A stretch of DNA of 16,033 bases from Actinomycetota bacterium (lineage in GTDB: Bacteria > Actinomycetota > Acidimicrobiia > Acidimicrobiales > JAHWKP01): contig JAHWKP010000019.1 of the NCBI GenBank assembly GCA_019347775.1, positions 1 through 16,033 on the forward strand, in the 5' to 3' direction. Both the position numbers and the translations under genes were made by a program. Shown here one piece after another: positions 5,254 through 12,342 of this stretch (position 1 is the first letter of the stretch; each line of letters starts with the position of its first letter). The notes under the pieces were generated by a model that saw only the letters and a program-made list of their open reading frames with translations, was not told where the DNA came from and did no database searches.

Positions 5254-6201
5254 GTGTCACCTGTTGCGAGCGTGCTCGACCTGGTCGGCAACACGCCGAC
5301 CGTCGACGCCAGTGTGCTCAGTCCCAATCCCCGCGTCTCGCTGTTGGTCAAGCTCGAAGGCCAGAACCCAGGCGGGTCGATAAAGGACCGGGTGGCGCTG
5401 GCCATGGTCGACGCCCTTGAGAAGGACGGCCTGCTGACGCCGGGCTCGACGCTCATGGAGCCCACCTCCGGCAACACCGGCATCTCGCTCGCCCTGGTGG
5501 CCAAGGTGCGCGGATACCGACTCGTCGCGGTGATGGCCGAGAACACCTCGAGCGAGAGGCGCGATCTGCTCCAAGCCCTCGGCGCGGAGATCGTCTTCAC
5601 GCCCGGGGACGAGGGGTCGAATGGCGCGGTGCGCCGGGCTGAAGAGCTCGCAGTCGAGCACCCGGAATGGGTCTTCCCTTATCAGTACGCCAACCCCGCC
5701 AACCCCGAGGCGCACTACAGCGGCACCGGACCCGAGATCTGGGCCGACTCGCCCGACATCACCCACCTAGTAGCGGGACTCGGCACCGGAGGAACCCTCG
5801 TCGGCGGGGGGCGATACCTCAAGGAGCAGAACCCGAACATCGAGTTGTGGGCGGTGGAACCTCCGTCCGGAGAAGCGGTGGCCGGCCTGCGCAACATGGA
5901 GGACGGCTATGTGCCCCCCGTCTTCACCGACGGCGGCGGAGCCGAACTTCTCGACCGCCGGCTCATCATCCATCCAGATGCGTCCATCGAGTGGTCGCGC
6001 AAACTGTTCGACACCGGCATCCTGGCCGGGCTGTCCACCGGCGCAGCGCTCGCCGGTGCCGCCCGGTGCGCGGGTGAGATCGACGAAGGCGTGATCGTCG
6101 TCGTGTCCGCCGACGGGGCGTGGAAGTACCTGTCGTCCGGTGCGTGGAGCGCCGATCCAGCTGCGGCCGCGGACCGTCTCGCCAAGAGCGTGTACTTCTA
6201 G
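5254..6201 (+). CDS. cysM: CysM, O-phosphoserine sulfhydrylase (CysO-dependent cysteine synthase)
   Basis: A 315-residue fold-type II PLP enzyme that makes CysO-cysteine from O-phosphoserine and thiocarboxylated CysO. K44 in NPGGSIKDR is the PLP lysine, TSGNTG at 71-76 is the substrate loop and GTGGT at 177-181 binds the PLP phosphate. R213 in VAGLRNMEDGYVPPVF aligns with R220 of M. tuberculosis CysM, the residue known to select O-phosphoserine over O-acetylserine. The C-terminal DGAWKYLSSGAW block is also CysM-like. The GTG start at 5254 lies 8 bases after the cysO stop, with GGAGG about 12 bases upstream. It completes mec-cysO-cysM, as in mycobacteria. Confidence 0.96.
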   Translation: MSPVASVLDLVGNTPTVDASVLSPNPRVSLLVKLEGQNPGGSIKDRVALAMVDALEKDGLLTPGSTLMEPTSGNTGISLALVAKVRGYRLVAVMAENTSSERRDLLQALGAEIVFTPGDEGSNGAVRRAEELAVEHPEWVFPYQYANPANPEAHYSGTGPEIWADSPDITHLVAGLGTGGTLVGGGRYLKEQNPNIELWAVEPPSGEAVAGLRNMEDGYVPPVFTDGGGAELLDRRLIIHPDASIEWSRKLFDTGILAGLSTGAALAGAARCAGEIDEGVIVVVSADGAWKYLSSGAWSADPAAAADRLAKSVYF

Positions 6202-6402
6202 GTTCTGATCGTGCTGCCCTTCGCCTCCCCCACCTTGAACGACACATGGGGAGAGCTGAGCCGCCTGCTCTTCGACGAGCTTTGTCCATCCTGACGGACA
6301 GCTGACTCTCTGCCGGCAGCACTGCCGGTGGACCTGCAATCCGAAGTCCGCTCCCGCCGTGCGTTCGCGCCGGCAACCCCGTCATGAAAGGACATCCCGC
6401 CC
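6202..6402 (+). other. Intergenic region between cysM and the envelope operon, with hairpins
   Basis: These 201 bases separate cysM from the next gene and contain two inverted repeats. One is TGTCC..GGACA near 6284-6301, and a stronger one lies at 6313-6328. No T-run follows either hairpin. No clear -35/-10 pair was found. A ribosome binding site AAAGGA lies about ten bases before the ATG at 6403. The region is long enough for a terminator plus a new promoter, so the following operon may be transcribed independently of cysM. Confidence 0.4.
6313..6328. repeat. Perfect 7-bp inverted repeat CCGGCAG-CA-CTGCCGG
   Basis: CCGGCAG (6313-6319) and CTGCCGG (6322-6328) are perfect inverted copies separated by two bases. 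As RNA the stem can be extended outward to 6310-6331 through two G-U pairs. It lies 75 bases before the start of the envelope operon. It may be an operator palindrome or part of a leader or terminator structure for cysM. Confidence 0.45.
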
Positions 6403-7413
6403 ATGCAACGCGTTGCCCGCGTTCTTCTCGTCTCACTGCTGCAGTTACTGGTCGTCGCCTCCGCCTCGTCGGCTGGGGCGCAGTTGCCGACCGTCTCCAC
6501 CGTCGGCCCGCCCGCGCTCGCACCGGAGCCGCCCACTCCGGAGCCGGAACCGGAGCGGCCGGGTGCCACCTCGGCCCAGTCAAGCGAGGCCAGGCCGTTG
6601 GTTGGCACCTTCCGCATAAGCGCAGGACGCTGCTCCGCCGGCGTCAGCGGGTCCTACTTCCGGATGATCCAACCCGGAGGATCGAGCGCGGGGCCGTTCG
6701 TCTCTAACAACGACTCCCCGTGCGCGAACAAGAGCTACACCGCATTGCGCCCAGGATCCGATGGCGGTCTCGTGACCGGGGCGTACCAACCACAGGCTGA
6801 GCCCCCTTTCGATTCGTCGGGCAACGGCCGCAGCGCCCGCATCACCGCCCCGCAGCGCTTCTACGGCGTGGACTTCGCGACCGCCACGAACCCCACCGAT
6901 CCTCAGACAGGCGCCAAGGTCTCCCAACCGGAGATCCACGTCGACGGGACCAAGCTCACCGGCGACGTCAGGGCATTCGCGGCGGCTTGGAACAATCAGC
7001 ACTTCAACCAGGGGGCGCCGAAGCCCGACGGCTCCACTCCCGGCACGACCGCGCGGCCCGCGGGCAGGCTCGACCCCGAGACGGGCGCGTTCACGCTCGA
7101 GTGGACCAGCCTGATCCAAGGCGGGCCCTTCAACAACTTCACCGGCCTGTGGCATCTCGAGGGCACTTTCGTCTCGAGTGAGTCCGGCGGCTCCGGAGGT
7201 GCCCAACTCACCGGCGGCGCGGCGGCCTCTGGCGGCGCACTCTCCTCCACCACCGGCGCTTCGGCCACCGGCACGCGGAGCGGAGGAGCGTCGAGATTGG
7301 CCCATACCGGCCTCGGACCCGAATCGCTAGCGGGCGGGATCCTCCTCATTGCCAGCTTCGGGCTCGCTCGTCTCCGCCGCCGAGTCAGTGCCGCGGTGGT
7401 GAGTGATGGCTGA
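6403..7413 (+). CDS. LAXTG wall-anchored protein with an unrecognised ~190-residue domain
   Basis: Exported protein of 336 residues. Residues 1-26 form a signal peptide (cleavage likely after AGA). Residues 35-60 are a Pro/Glu-rich linker and 66-256 form one domain. A Gly/Ser/Ala-rich spacer (260-297) leads to LAHTG at 299-303, a hydrophobic segment and RLRRR. LAXTG is the known target of class E sortases in high-GC actinobacteria, so covalent attachment to peptidoglycan is predicted. I do not recognise the domain. Its fixed features are SGSYFRMIQPGG, PGSDGG, ATNPTDPQ, WNNQHFNQG and GGPFNNFTGLWHLEGTF, plus two cysteines (C77, C107) that could form a disulfide. The lipoprotein gene at 8344 carries the same domain. 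The TGA overlaps the next gene's start. Confidence 0.85.
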   Translation: MQRVARVLLVSLLQLLVVASASSAGAQLPTVSTVGPPALAPEPPTPEPEPERPGATSAQSSEARPLVGTFRISAGRCSAGVSGSYFRMIQPGGSSAGPFVSNNDSPCANKSYTALRPGSDGGLVTGAYQPQAEPPFDSSGNGRSARITAPQRFYGVDFATATNPTDPQTGAKVSQPEIHVDGTKLTGDVRAFAAAWNNQHFNQGAPKPDGSTPGTTARPAGRLDPETGAFTLEWTSLIQGGPFNNFTGLWHLEGTFVSSESGGSGGAQLTGGAAASGGALSSTTGASATGTRSGGASRLAHTGLGPESLAGGILLIASFGLARLRRRVSAAVVSDG

Positions 7414-8347
7414 GCGCACGCGGCGCTCGAACGCCGCAGTCTGGGCAGCGCTCGTCATCGGACTCGGTCTGGTGGCGGCCCCCGCGGTGTTCGGAATGTT
7501 CAGCCGGGCCCCCGCGGGCGGCCAGATGATCGACGAATTTGCGCCCTACATGCGCGGAGGGACCCTTCGGTCGTTCGACGCCGACCTCGCCGTAATCGAC
7601 GCCGCTTATAAAGAGACCAAGGCGCTGCCACCCGAAGGCTCGGCTTCATCGCTGGCGACCTTCGAGCAGCAGTGGCCCCGGATCCACGACGAGATGGCGA
7701 CGATGCTCTCCACCATCGAGGCGAACGTGGGTCGCTTCAACGGCTTACGCGCGCTGCCGCCCTTCTGGGCGTTCCCATGGTTCTTCGTTCTGCCTGGTCT
7801 GATGATCGCCGGAATCGGGCTGTGGACAGGCAGGAGCGTTGGGTCGCAGCGCGAGCGATCGCGGTGGGCGCTGGTCGTGGTCGCCGTGTCGGTAATCGCC
7901 GCCCCTGCGGTATTTCAGATGTTCGGCCGCGCCCCGGCCGGCGCCGCCATGATCGACGACTTCCGGCCATTGATGACGGAGGCGAACATCGCCCAGATCC
8001 AGGGGGACTTCCTGGTGATCGCCTCGGCCGAGGGCCAGTTGCGGACTGACGTGCTCGCCCGTTCAGCGCCCGACTCGCTGGTACAACTCCCGGCGACTCG
8101 AAAGTTCGTCACCGAGTGGCCCCGGATCGCGGCCGAGATGGCTCCGATGATCGGGGCCATGGCCGACAACCTCGACAACTTCGCCGCGGTCGACGCTCTG
8201 CCCGCGTTCTGGCTCTTTCCTTGGTTCTTCGTGTTCCCCGGACTCCTCGTGGCGGCCCTCGGCCTGGCGGCCCGGCCTTCTCGCCCGGCAGACGTTGCAC
8301 CCAGCCCTATCCCTGCGGCGGCACCGGTTCTAAGGAGCACGACATGA
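7406..8347 (+). CDS. Four-TM membrane protein made of an internal tandem duplication
   Basis: 313 residues, family not recognised. Two halves, about 11-143 and 153-290, repeat the same plan: a TM helix ending in AAPAVF, then GMFSRAPAGGQMIDEF (or QMFGRAPAGAAMIDDF), a predicted helical loop with QQWPRI/TEWPRI, then ALP.FW.FPWFFV.PGL leading into a second TM helix. TM helices lie near 12-31, 124-142, 154-172 and 272-289, so both loops of about 90 residues should be on the same side, probably outside. The C-terminus is a short Pro/Ala tail. ATG 7406 (GTG 7403 is an alternative) overlaps the upstream stop, and its own TGA overlaps the next ATG as ATGA. The gene is therefore translationally coupled on both sides and likely works with both paralogous exported proteins. 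Confidence 0.85.
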   Translation: MAERTRRSNAAVWAALVIGLGLVAAPAVFGMFSRAPAGGQMIDEFAPYMRGGTLRSFDADLAVIDAAYKETKALPPEGSASSLATFEQQWPRIHDEMATMLSTIEANVGRFNGLRALPPFWAFPWFFVLPGLMIAGIGLWTGRSVGSQRERSRWALVVVAVSVIAAPAVFQMFGRAPAGAAMIDDFRPLMTEANIAQIQGDFLVIASAEGQLRTDVLARSAPDSLVQLPATRKFVTEWPRIAAEMAPMIGAMADNLDNFAAVDALPAFWLFPWFFVFPGLLVAALGLAARPSRPADVAPSPIPAAAPVLRSTT

Positions 8348-9072
8348 TCAAGCCCACTCGCCATGCCTTGGCCCTGGCCCTGACCGCCGTCGTCTTGGGC
8401 GCAACCGCCTGCGGCGGCGACACCGGTTCGCCGGCTGCAGAGGGATCAGAAGACAACCAGCTGGTCGGGCTGTTCAGAATCGCGGCCGGAGCCTGCGAAG
8501 GGACCGAGCTGCAGGGCTCGTACTTCCGGATGGTGCAGCCCGGCGGAACCCTGGACGACGGTCCCTTTGTCGCCAACGGGGACTCGGCCTGCGCGGACCA
8601 GACCGTCACCCCGATGACTCCAGGCAGCGACGGCGGGCTTCGCACCGGGGTTTTCCAAGCGCAGCCGGAGCCCGCCTTCGACGCCGCCGGCAACTCGCTG
8701 AGCGGACAGATCGTCCAGCCGCAGAAGTGGTTCGCCGTCGCCTTCGGCCTGGCCACCAACCCCACCGATCCCCAAGCCGAGGTCGCTGCCGCGGCGCCGC
8801 AGATCCGGGCCGACGGCACCGAACTCACCGGCAACCTGGAGTCGCTGGCCGCCTCATGGAACGGCCAGCACTTCAACCAGGGCTCCCCCAAGCCGGGAGG
8901 CGCACGTCCCGGACTGACGGCGGGTCCCAGCGGCACCTACGACTCGGCGACCGGCAACTACACCCTCGAATGGTCCAGCCAGATCGTGGGCGGACCCTTC
9001 TCCAACTTCACCGGCATATGGCACCTCGAAGGAACCTTCGAGCCCGGAACTGCAGACCAGGAGGACTCATGA
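8344..9072 (+). CDS. Lipoprotein paralogue of the LAXTG-anchored protein
   Basis: 242 residues: a signal peptide ending in the lipobox LGATAC (lipidated C23), a short linker and the same unknown domain from about 40 to 232. It shares SYFRM.QPGG, GPFV.N.DS.C, PGSDGGL.TG, ATNPTDPQ, DGT.LTG, QHFNQG.PKP and GGPF.NFTG.WHLEGTF with the product of 6403-7413. The cysteine pair (C51, C83) is conserved, but this copy lacks the Pro/Glu linker and the sortase tail. One copy is thus predicted on the membrane and the other on the cell wall. The ATG at 8344 has AAGGAG six bases upstream and overlaps the preceding stop (ATGA); its own TGA overlaps the ATG of the DUF4395 gene. Function unknown. Confidence 0.88.
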   Translation: MIKPTRHALALALTAVVLGATACGGDTGSPAAEGSEDNQLVGLFRIAAGACEGTELQGSYFRMVQPGGTLDDGPFVANGDSACADQTVTPMTPGSDGGLRTGVFQAQPEPAFDAAGNSLSGQIVQPQKWFAVAFGLATNPTDPQAEVAAAAPQIRADGTELTGNLESLAASWNGQHFNQGSPKPGGARPGLTAGPSGTYDSATGNYTLEWSSQIVGGPFSNFTGIWHLEGTFEPGTADQEDS

Positions 9073-9587
9073 CCACCATTCAGACACCGACTCGCGCCCC
9101 GAACCAGCCCCACTCCGGCGAGGGGCTCTTCTCGTTTCCCCATCCAGTGAACGAAGTGTCGGCCCGCATAGTGGCGGGAGCGGCCGCGACTCTCGCGCTC
9201 GTCACCATCGCCTTCGACTTGCGGTGGATGACCGCCGTGATCGCCTACGGCTTCGTGGCGCGCGTCCTTACCGGCCCGACGCTGAGCCCACTCGGTCAGA
9301 TAGTCACCCGCTGGATCACGCCCCGGCTTCCGATCGCGCCCAAGTTCGTGGCTGGCCCGCCGAAGCGTTTCGCCCAGGGCATCGGCGCAGTGCTGTCGGT
9401 GACGGCGGCTGTGCTCGCCCTGGGCTTCGGCCAGACCGGCACGGCCTACGTCCTTCTGGGGATGCTCGCCGTAGCTGCGTCGCTGGAGGCGGTGTTCGCC
9501 CTGTGCCTCGGATGCAAGATCTTCGCCCTACTCATTCGCGCCGGCCTCATCCCCGAGCAGGTCTGCGCCCGCTGCGCCTCGGTCTAG
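9069..9587 (+). CDS. DUF4395 family membrane protein
   Basis: 172 residues, matching DUF4395: several hydrophobic helices (about 34-50, 54-66, 105-120, 126-145), FVAGPPKRFAQGIG before the third, and the family's C-LGC-K motif at 146-150 followed by IRAGLIPEQVCARC. The paired cysteines C146/C149 and C166/C169 suggest a thiol-redox or metal site near the membrane. The family has no established function, though its members are often reported beside thioredoxin- or rhodanese-like genes. It closes the four-gene operon: AGGAGG precedes the ATG, which overlaps the lipoprotein stop. Its TAG lies one base from the stop of the convergent GldFG gene, leaving no room for a terminator between them. Confidence 0.88.
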   Translation: MTTIQTPTRAPNQPHSGEGLFSFPHPVNEVSARIVAGAAATLALVTIAFDLRWMTAVIAYGFVARVLTGPTLSPLGQIVTRWITPRLPIAPKFVAGPPKRFAQGIGAVLSVTAAVLALGFGQTGTAYVLLGMLAVAASLEAVFALCLGCKIFALLIRAGLIPEQVCARCASV

Positions 9588-9588
9588 G

Positions 9589-11676
9589 TCAGCGGTGGCG
9601 GCGGGCCCACCAGACGAGAACTCCCGCCAACACGAACATGGCGGGCACCACGCCGGCGGTGACGAGGCGCGCATAGGTGAGGCGCTGAGGGCTCAGTTCG
9701 AGCGGCCGGAAAGCAGCGAGGTTGGTGGTTACCGACACGAGGTCCTCGTCGAGGGTGAGCCAGTCGAGCGACTGGATGAACAACCGTGAGTTGCCGCCCT
9801 CGCCGAGGAACGAGTTAGTGGCCCAGTCGGAGTCACCAACCAGGATGATTCGGGTCCGGCGCACGCCGTCGCCTACCCGCCGCGAAGCATCCGAGGCAGC
9901 GGCGATAGGAATCGGCCCCGGCGTGTCCGTCCCGGCGTCGAAGCGGGGGGCGAACTGCCCCGGGGTCGCCCCGGACGAGGGCTCGACCTCGAGGAACGAC
10001 GCCTCGCTGGAAGAAGCCAGTGGTTGGGCGACGATGCCGGCCGCCACGTCATCTTCGGCCGTCACCCCCTGCGCCCCGGGAAGGAGAACTGGCGGCAACC
10101 GGCGTACGGCCGGGTTCGCGGATCGGAACTCCCTGACGACGATCGTCAACAGGTCCGCTCCCAGCCGAGACCCCGGGTCTCCCTCGACCACCAGTCCGCG
10201 ACTGATGCCCAGCCCGTAGGGGGCGAGCAAGGGACCAAGGTCGGCGGTGGAGACCGGGTCGGCCAGCACCAGGGCCCGGCCGCCGCCTTCGAGATAGGCG
10301 GCCACCGCCGCCGCCGCCTCAGGTCTCAGCGGGACCACGGGGTTGGCGATAACCAAGCCGTCACAACCATCCGGGATGGCGGTCTCCGTGAAGAGATCTA
10401 CCGCCCGGACTCTGTAGCCGTTGGCCACCAGCGAACCGGCGGCCCCGCCGAGATCCTCACCGAGCTCGCCCGAGGGATTGGGCTCACCGTGACCATGGGT
10501 GAAGCACACGCCGGGCGACTCGGTGCGCACCACGCGCGCTATCGCAGCCGTGATGTCCTGTTCGCTCGCCAGCGCGGCGGTCTGCGTGCGATCTTCCATC
10601 TGGAAGTGGAGTCCGCCGACAGACGGGTCCACACCGAGCCGCGCCGCGTCGGCCGGAGCGCGCGTCGGGTCGACCAGCCGGAACGCGATGCGCCCGTTCA
10701 GGTCGCGATAGCGGTCGAGCAACGCGGCCGTCTGGGCCCGGACCGGTGACGTCCGTTCGATGAACGCGGTTATCTCCAGCTTCTCGTCGACCTGCTCCAC
10801 GACCTCCTGGGTCTCTTGGCTGAGAGTGAGCGCATTCTCGGCGGTGAGGTCCCACTGCGTGCCGACCGACGCCAACGCCCGATCCGCGAACAGCAGCAGT
10901 ACGGCGATCCCCGCGGCCGAGACTGCCGGGCCGGCCTTGCGTAGCCATGGCCGCCGCTCAGCCCGTTGACCGCGCACTGCAGTGTTGCGAGCGATCGGAA
11001 TTCCGGCCACCAGCAGCCCGGCAAGGGCGAGCACCAGGAGCAGCCCCGCGTCGGTCGAATCGATGACGCCGCCCGCGAAGGCGCGCAGCCGCTCCGACAG
11101 CGAGAAGTGCGCCAGCACTCCGCCGCCTGCCCACGACTCCGAGCCGACGTGGGAAAACCAAAGGAGTAACCCAACAAAGAACGCGACCAGGGCGGCCACT
11201 GGCTGGGAAGCAGTGAGGCTTGAGGCAGCCAGGCCGAGTCCAGCCAGCGCGAGACACAGAAGGCCGAGTCCCAGGAGTCCCGTCACCGCCGGACCCGAAT
11301 CGGGCTCGCCCCACACCGAGACGAGCGCCAAGGCGACTCCGAGCGGGAGGACGGCTGCGAGGGCCGACAGGGCCGTCGCCAGCCACTTACCGACGACGAG
11401 CGCGCCAGCCGGCACCGGTATCGACAGAAGTAACTCCAGCGATCCGGTCCTGGACTCCTCTGCGAGCGTGCGCATCGAGAGGATCGGAACCAGGGCCACG
11501 AGCAGAAACGCGGCTATGGGAAACACGGGCTGGAACAGCGCTTGGCCGCGCACGTCGAGCTGTTCGACATAGAGAACCCCGACCACCAACTGGAACAGGG
11601 CACCGACGACGTAAGGCAGCGGCGACAACCACAGTGTCGCCAGCTCTTTGCGCATGACCGCCAACGTGGTTTTCAT
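9589..11676 (-). CDS. GldF-GldG fusion: ABC-2 permease joined to an ABC-associated extracytoplasmic domain
   Basis: 695 residues. The first ~235 are an ABC-2 type permease with about six TM helices, beginning MKTTLAVMRKELATLWLSPL and carrying the RTLAEESRTGSLELLLSIPV coupling segment. From about 248 a new TM helix leads into a GldG-type domain (QWDLTAENALTLSQETQEVV, then FTHGHGEPNP and a GGGRALVLADP segment), ending in a C-terminal TM helix at about 671-689. In Flavobacterium GldA, GldF and GldG form an ABC transporter linked to gliding. Homologues are common in non-gliding bacteria, where the substrate is unknown. The ATG at 11676 overlaps the stop of the GldA-like ATPase (ATGA) and gives the family N-terminus. 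An in-frame extension to 11790 lies inside the ATPase gene and is not used. Confidence 0.9.
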   Translation of the reverse strand: MKTTLAVMRKELATLWLSPLPYVVGALFQLVVGVLYVEQLDVRGQALFQPVFPIAAFLLVALVPILSMRTLAEESRTGSLELLLSIPVPAGALVVGKWLATALSALAAVLPLGVALALVSVWGEPDSGPAVTGLLGLGLLCLALAGLGLAASSLTASQPVAALVAFFVGLLLWFSHVGSESWAGGGVLAHFSLSERLRAFAGGVIDSTDAGLLLVLALAGLLVAGIPIARNTAVRGQRAERRPWLRKAGPAVSAAGIAVLLLFADRALASVGTQWDLTAENALTLSQETQEVVEQVDEKLEITAFIERTSPVRAQTAALLDRYRDLNGRIAFRLVDPTRAPADAARLGVDPSVGGLHFQMEDRTQTAALASEQDITAAIARVVRTESPGVCFTHGHGEPNPSGELGEDLGGAAGSLVANGYRVRAVDLFTETAIPDGCDGLVIANPVVPLRPEAAAAVAAYLEGGGRALVLADPVSTADLGPLLAPYGLGISRGLVVEGDPGSRLGADLLTIVVREFRSANPAVRRLPPVLLPGAQGVTAEDDVAAGIVAQPLASSSEASFLEVEPSSGATPGQFAPRFDAGTDTPGPIPIAAASDASRRVGDGVRRTRIILVGDSDWATNSFLGEGGNSRLFIQSLDWLTLDEDLVSVTTNLAAFRPLELSPQRLTYARLVTAGVVPAMFVLAGVLVWWARRHR

Positions 11677-12335
11677 CCGAGCTCCGACCGGCCGACCAGC
11701 CGCAGGAATCGGGCCTCGAGATCTGCCACTTCGCCCGGCCGCTCCTCGGCAACCACTCGCCCCTTGACGATCACGACCACGCGGTCGCACATGGCCGCCG
11801 CTTCGGCGAGAAGATGGGTGGACACGAGCACCGCCGCGCCTGCCGCCGCCAGCCCTCGCACCAGCTCCCGGGCCTCGACCGCCTGGGCCGGGTCGAATCC
11901 CTGCGTGGGCTCATCGAGGATGTACGCCTCCGGTGGCCCGAGTAGGGCCTGAGCGAAGCCGACCCGCTGGCGCTGCCCCTTCGACAATCGTCCCAGTGGT
12001 CGCCTCGCGAGGTCTTTGGCGCCGGCCGCCGACAGGCACCGATCGACCTCGGCTCGGTTGGCGGACTTCATCGTCGCCATGAATCCGAGATAGCGACCGA
12101 CCGCCAACGCGTCGTAGCCGGCGAACACTTCCGGGAGAAAGCCGAGCCTCTCGGGAGCACGGGCCCGCCCCCGGTCTGGCGTCAAAAGCCCGGCGAGCAT
12201 CCGCATCGTGGTGGTCTTGCCTGCGCCGTTTGGACCCAGGAATCCGACCACTTCACCGGCTTCGACCGCGAAGCTCACATCAGCGACGGCCACCCGTCCC
12301 CCGAAGGCGCGACTGAGCCCTTCGGCTCTCAACAT
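11673..12335 (-). CDS. GldA-like ABC transporter ATPase
   Basis: 220-residue ABC ATPase: Walker A GPNGAGKTT at 34-42, signature LSKGQRQR at 117-124, Walker B ILDEPT at 139-144 with catalytic E142, and the H-loop histidine H174 in VSTHLL. The LGFLPE segment at 64-69 matches the Q-loop region of the GldA/ABC-2 group, where a glutamate follows the proline. It would power the GldF-GldG fusion encoded immediately downstream, whose start overlaps its stop. The protein is at the short end for the family, without the longer C-terminal extension. It starts 7 bases after the LivHM stop, so it is probably transcribed from the same promoter as the Liv genes. Confidence 0.93.
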   Translation of the reverse strand: MLRAEGLSRAFGGRVAVADVSFAVEAGEVVGFLGPNGAGKTTTMRMLAGLLTPDRGRARAPERLGFLPEVFAGYDALAVGRYLGFMATMKSANRAEVDRCLSAAGAKDLARRPLGRLSKGQRQRVGFAQALLGPPEAYILDEPTQGFDPAQAVEARELVRGLAAAGAAVLVSTHLLAEAAAMCDRVVVIVKGRVVAEERPGEVADLEARFLRLVGRSELG

Positions 12336-12342
12336 GCGGGGT

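Noticed and set aside
6320..6395. Resemblance to a cobalamin or SAM riboswitch (CCGGTG, ATCCG, CTCCCGCC and CCGGCAACC patches)
   Set aside because: The order and spacing of conserved elements are wrong, no B12 box or SAM-IV core could be found, and these short G/C patches are common here. A covariance-model search would settle it.
11677..11790. 38-residue N-terminal extension of the GldF-GldG protein
   Set aside because: It lies within the ATPase gene, is Arg/Gly-rich and unlike the family; the ATG at 11676 overlapping the ATPase stop is the normal arrangement.
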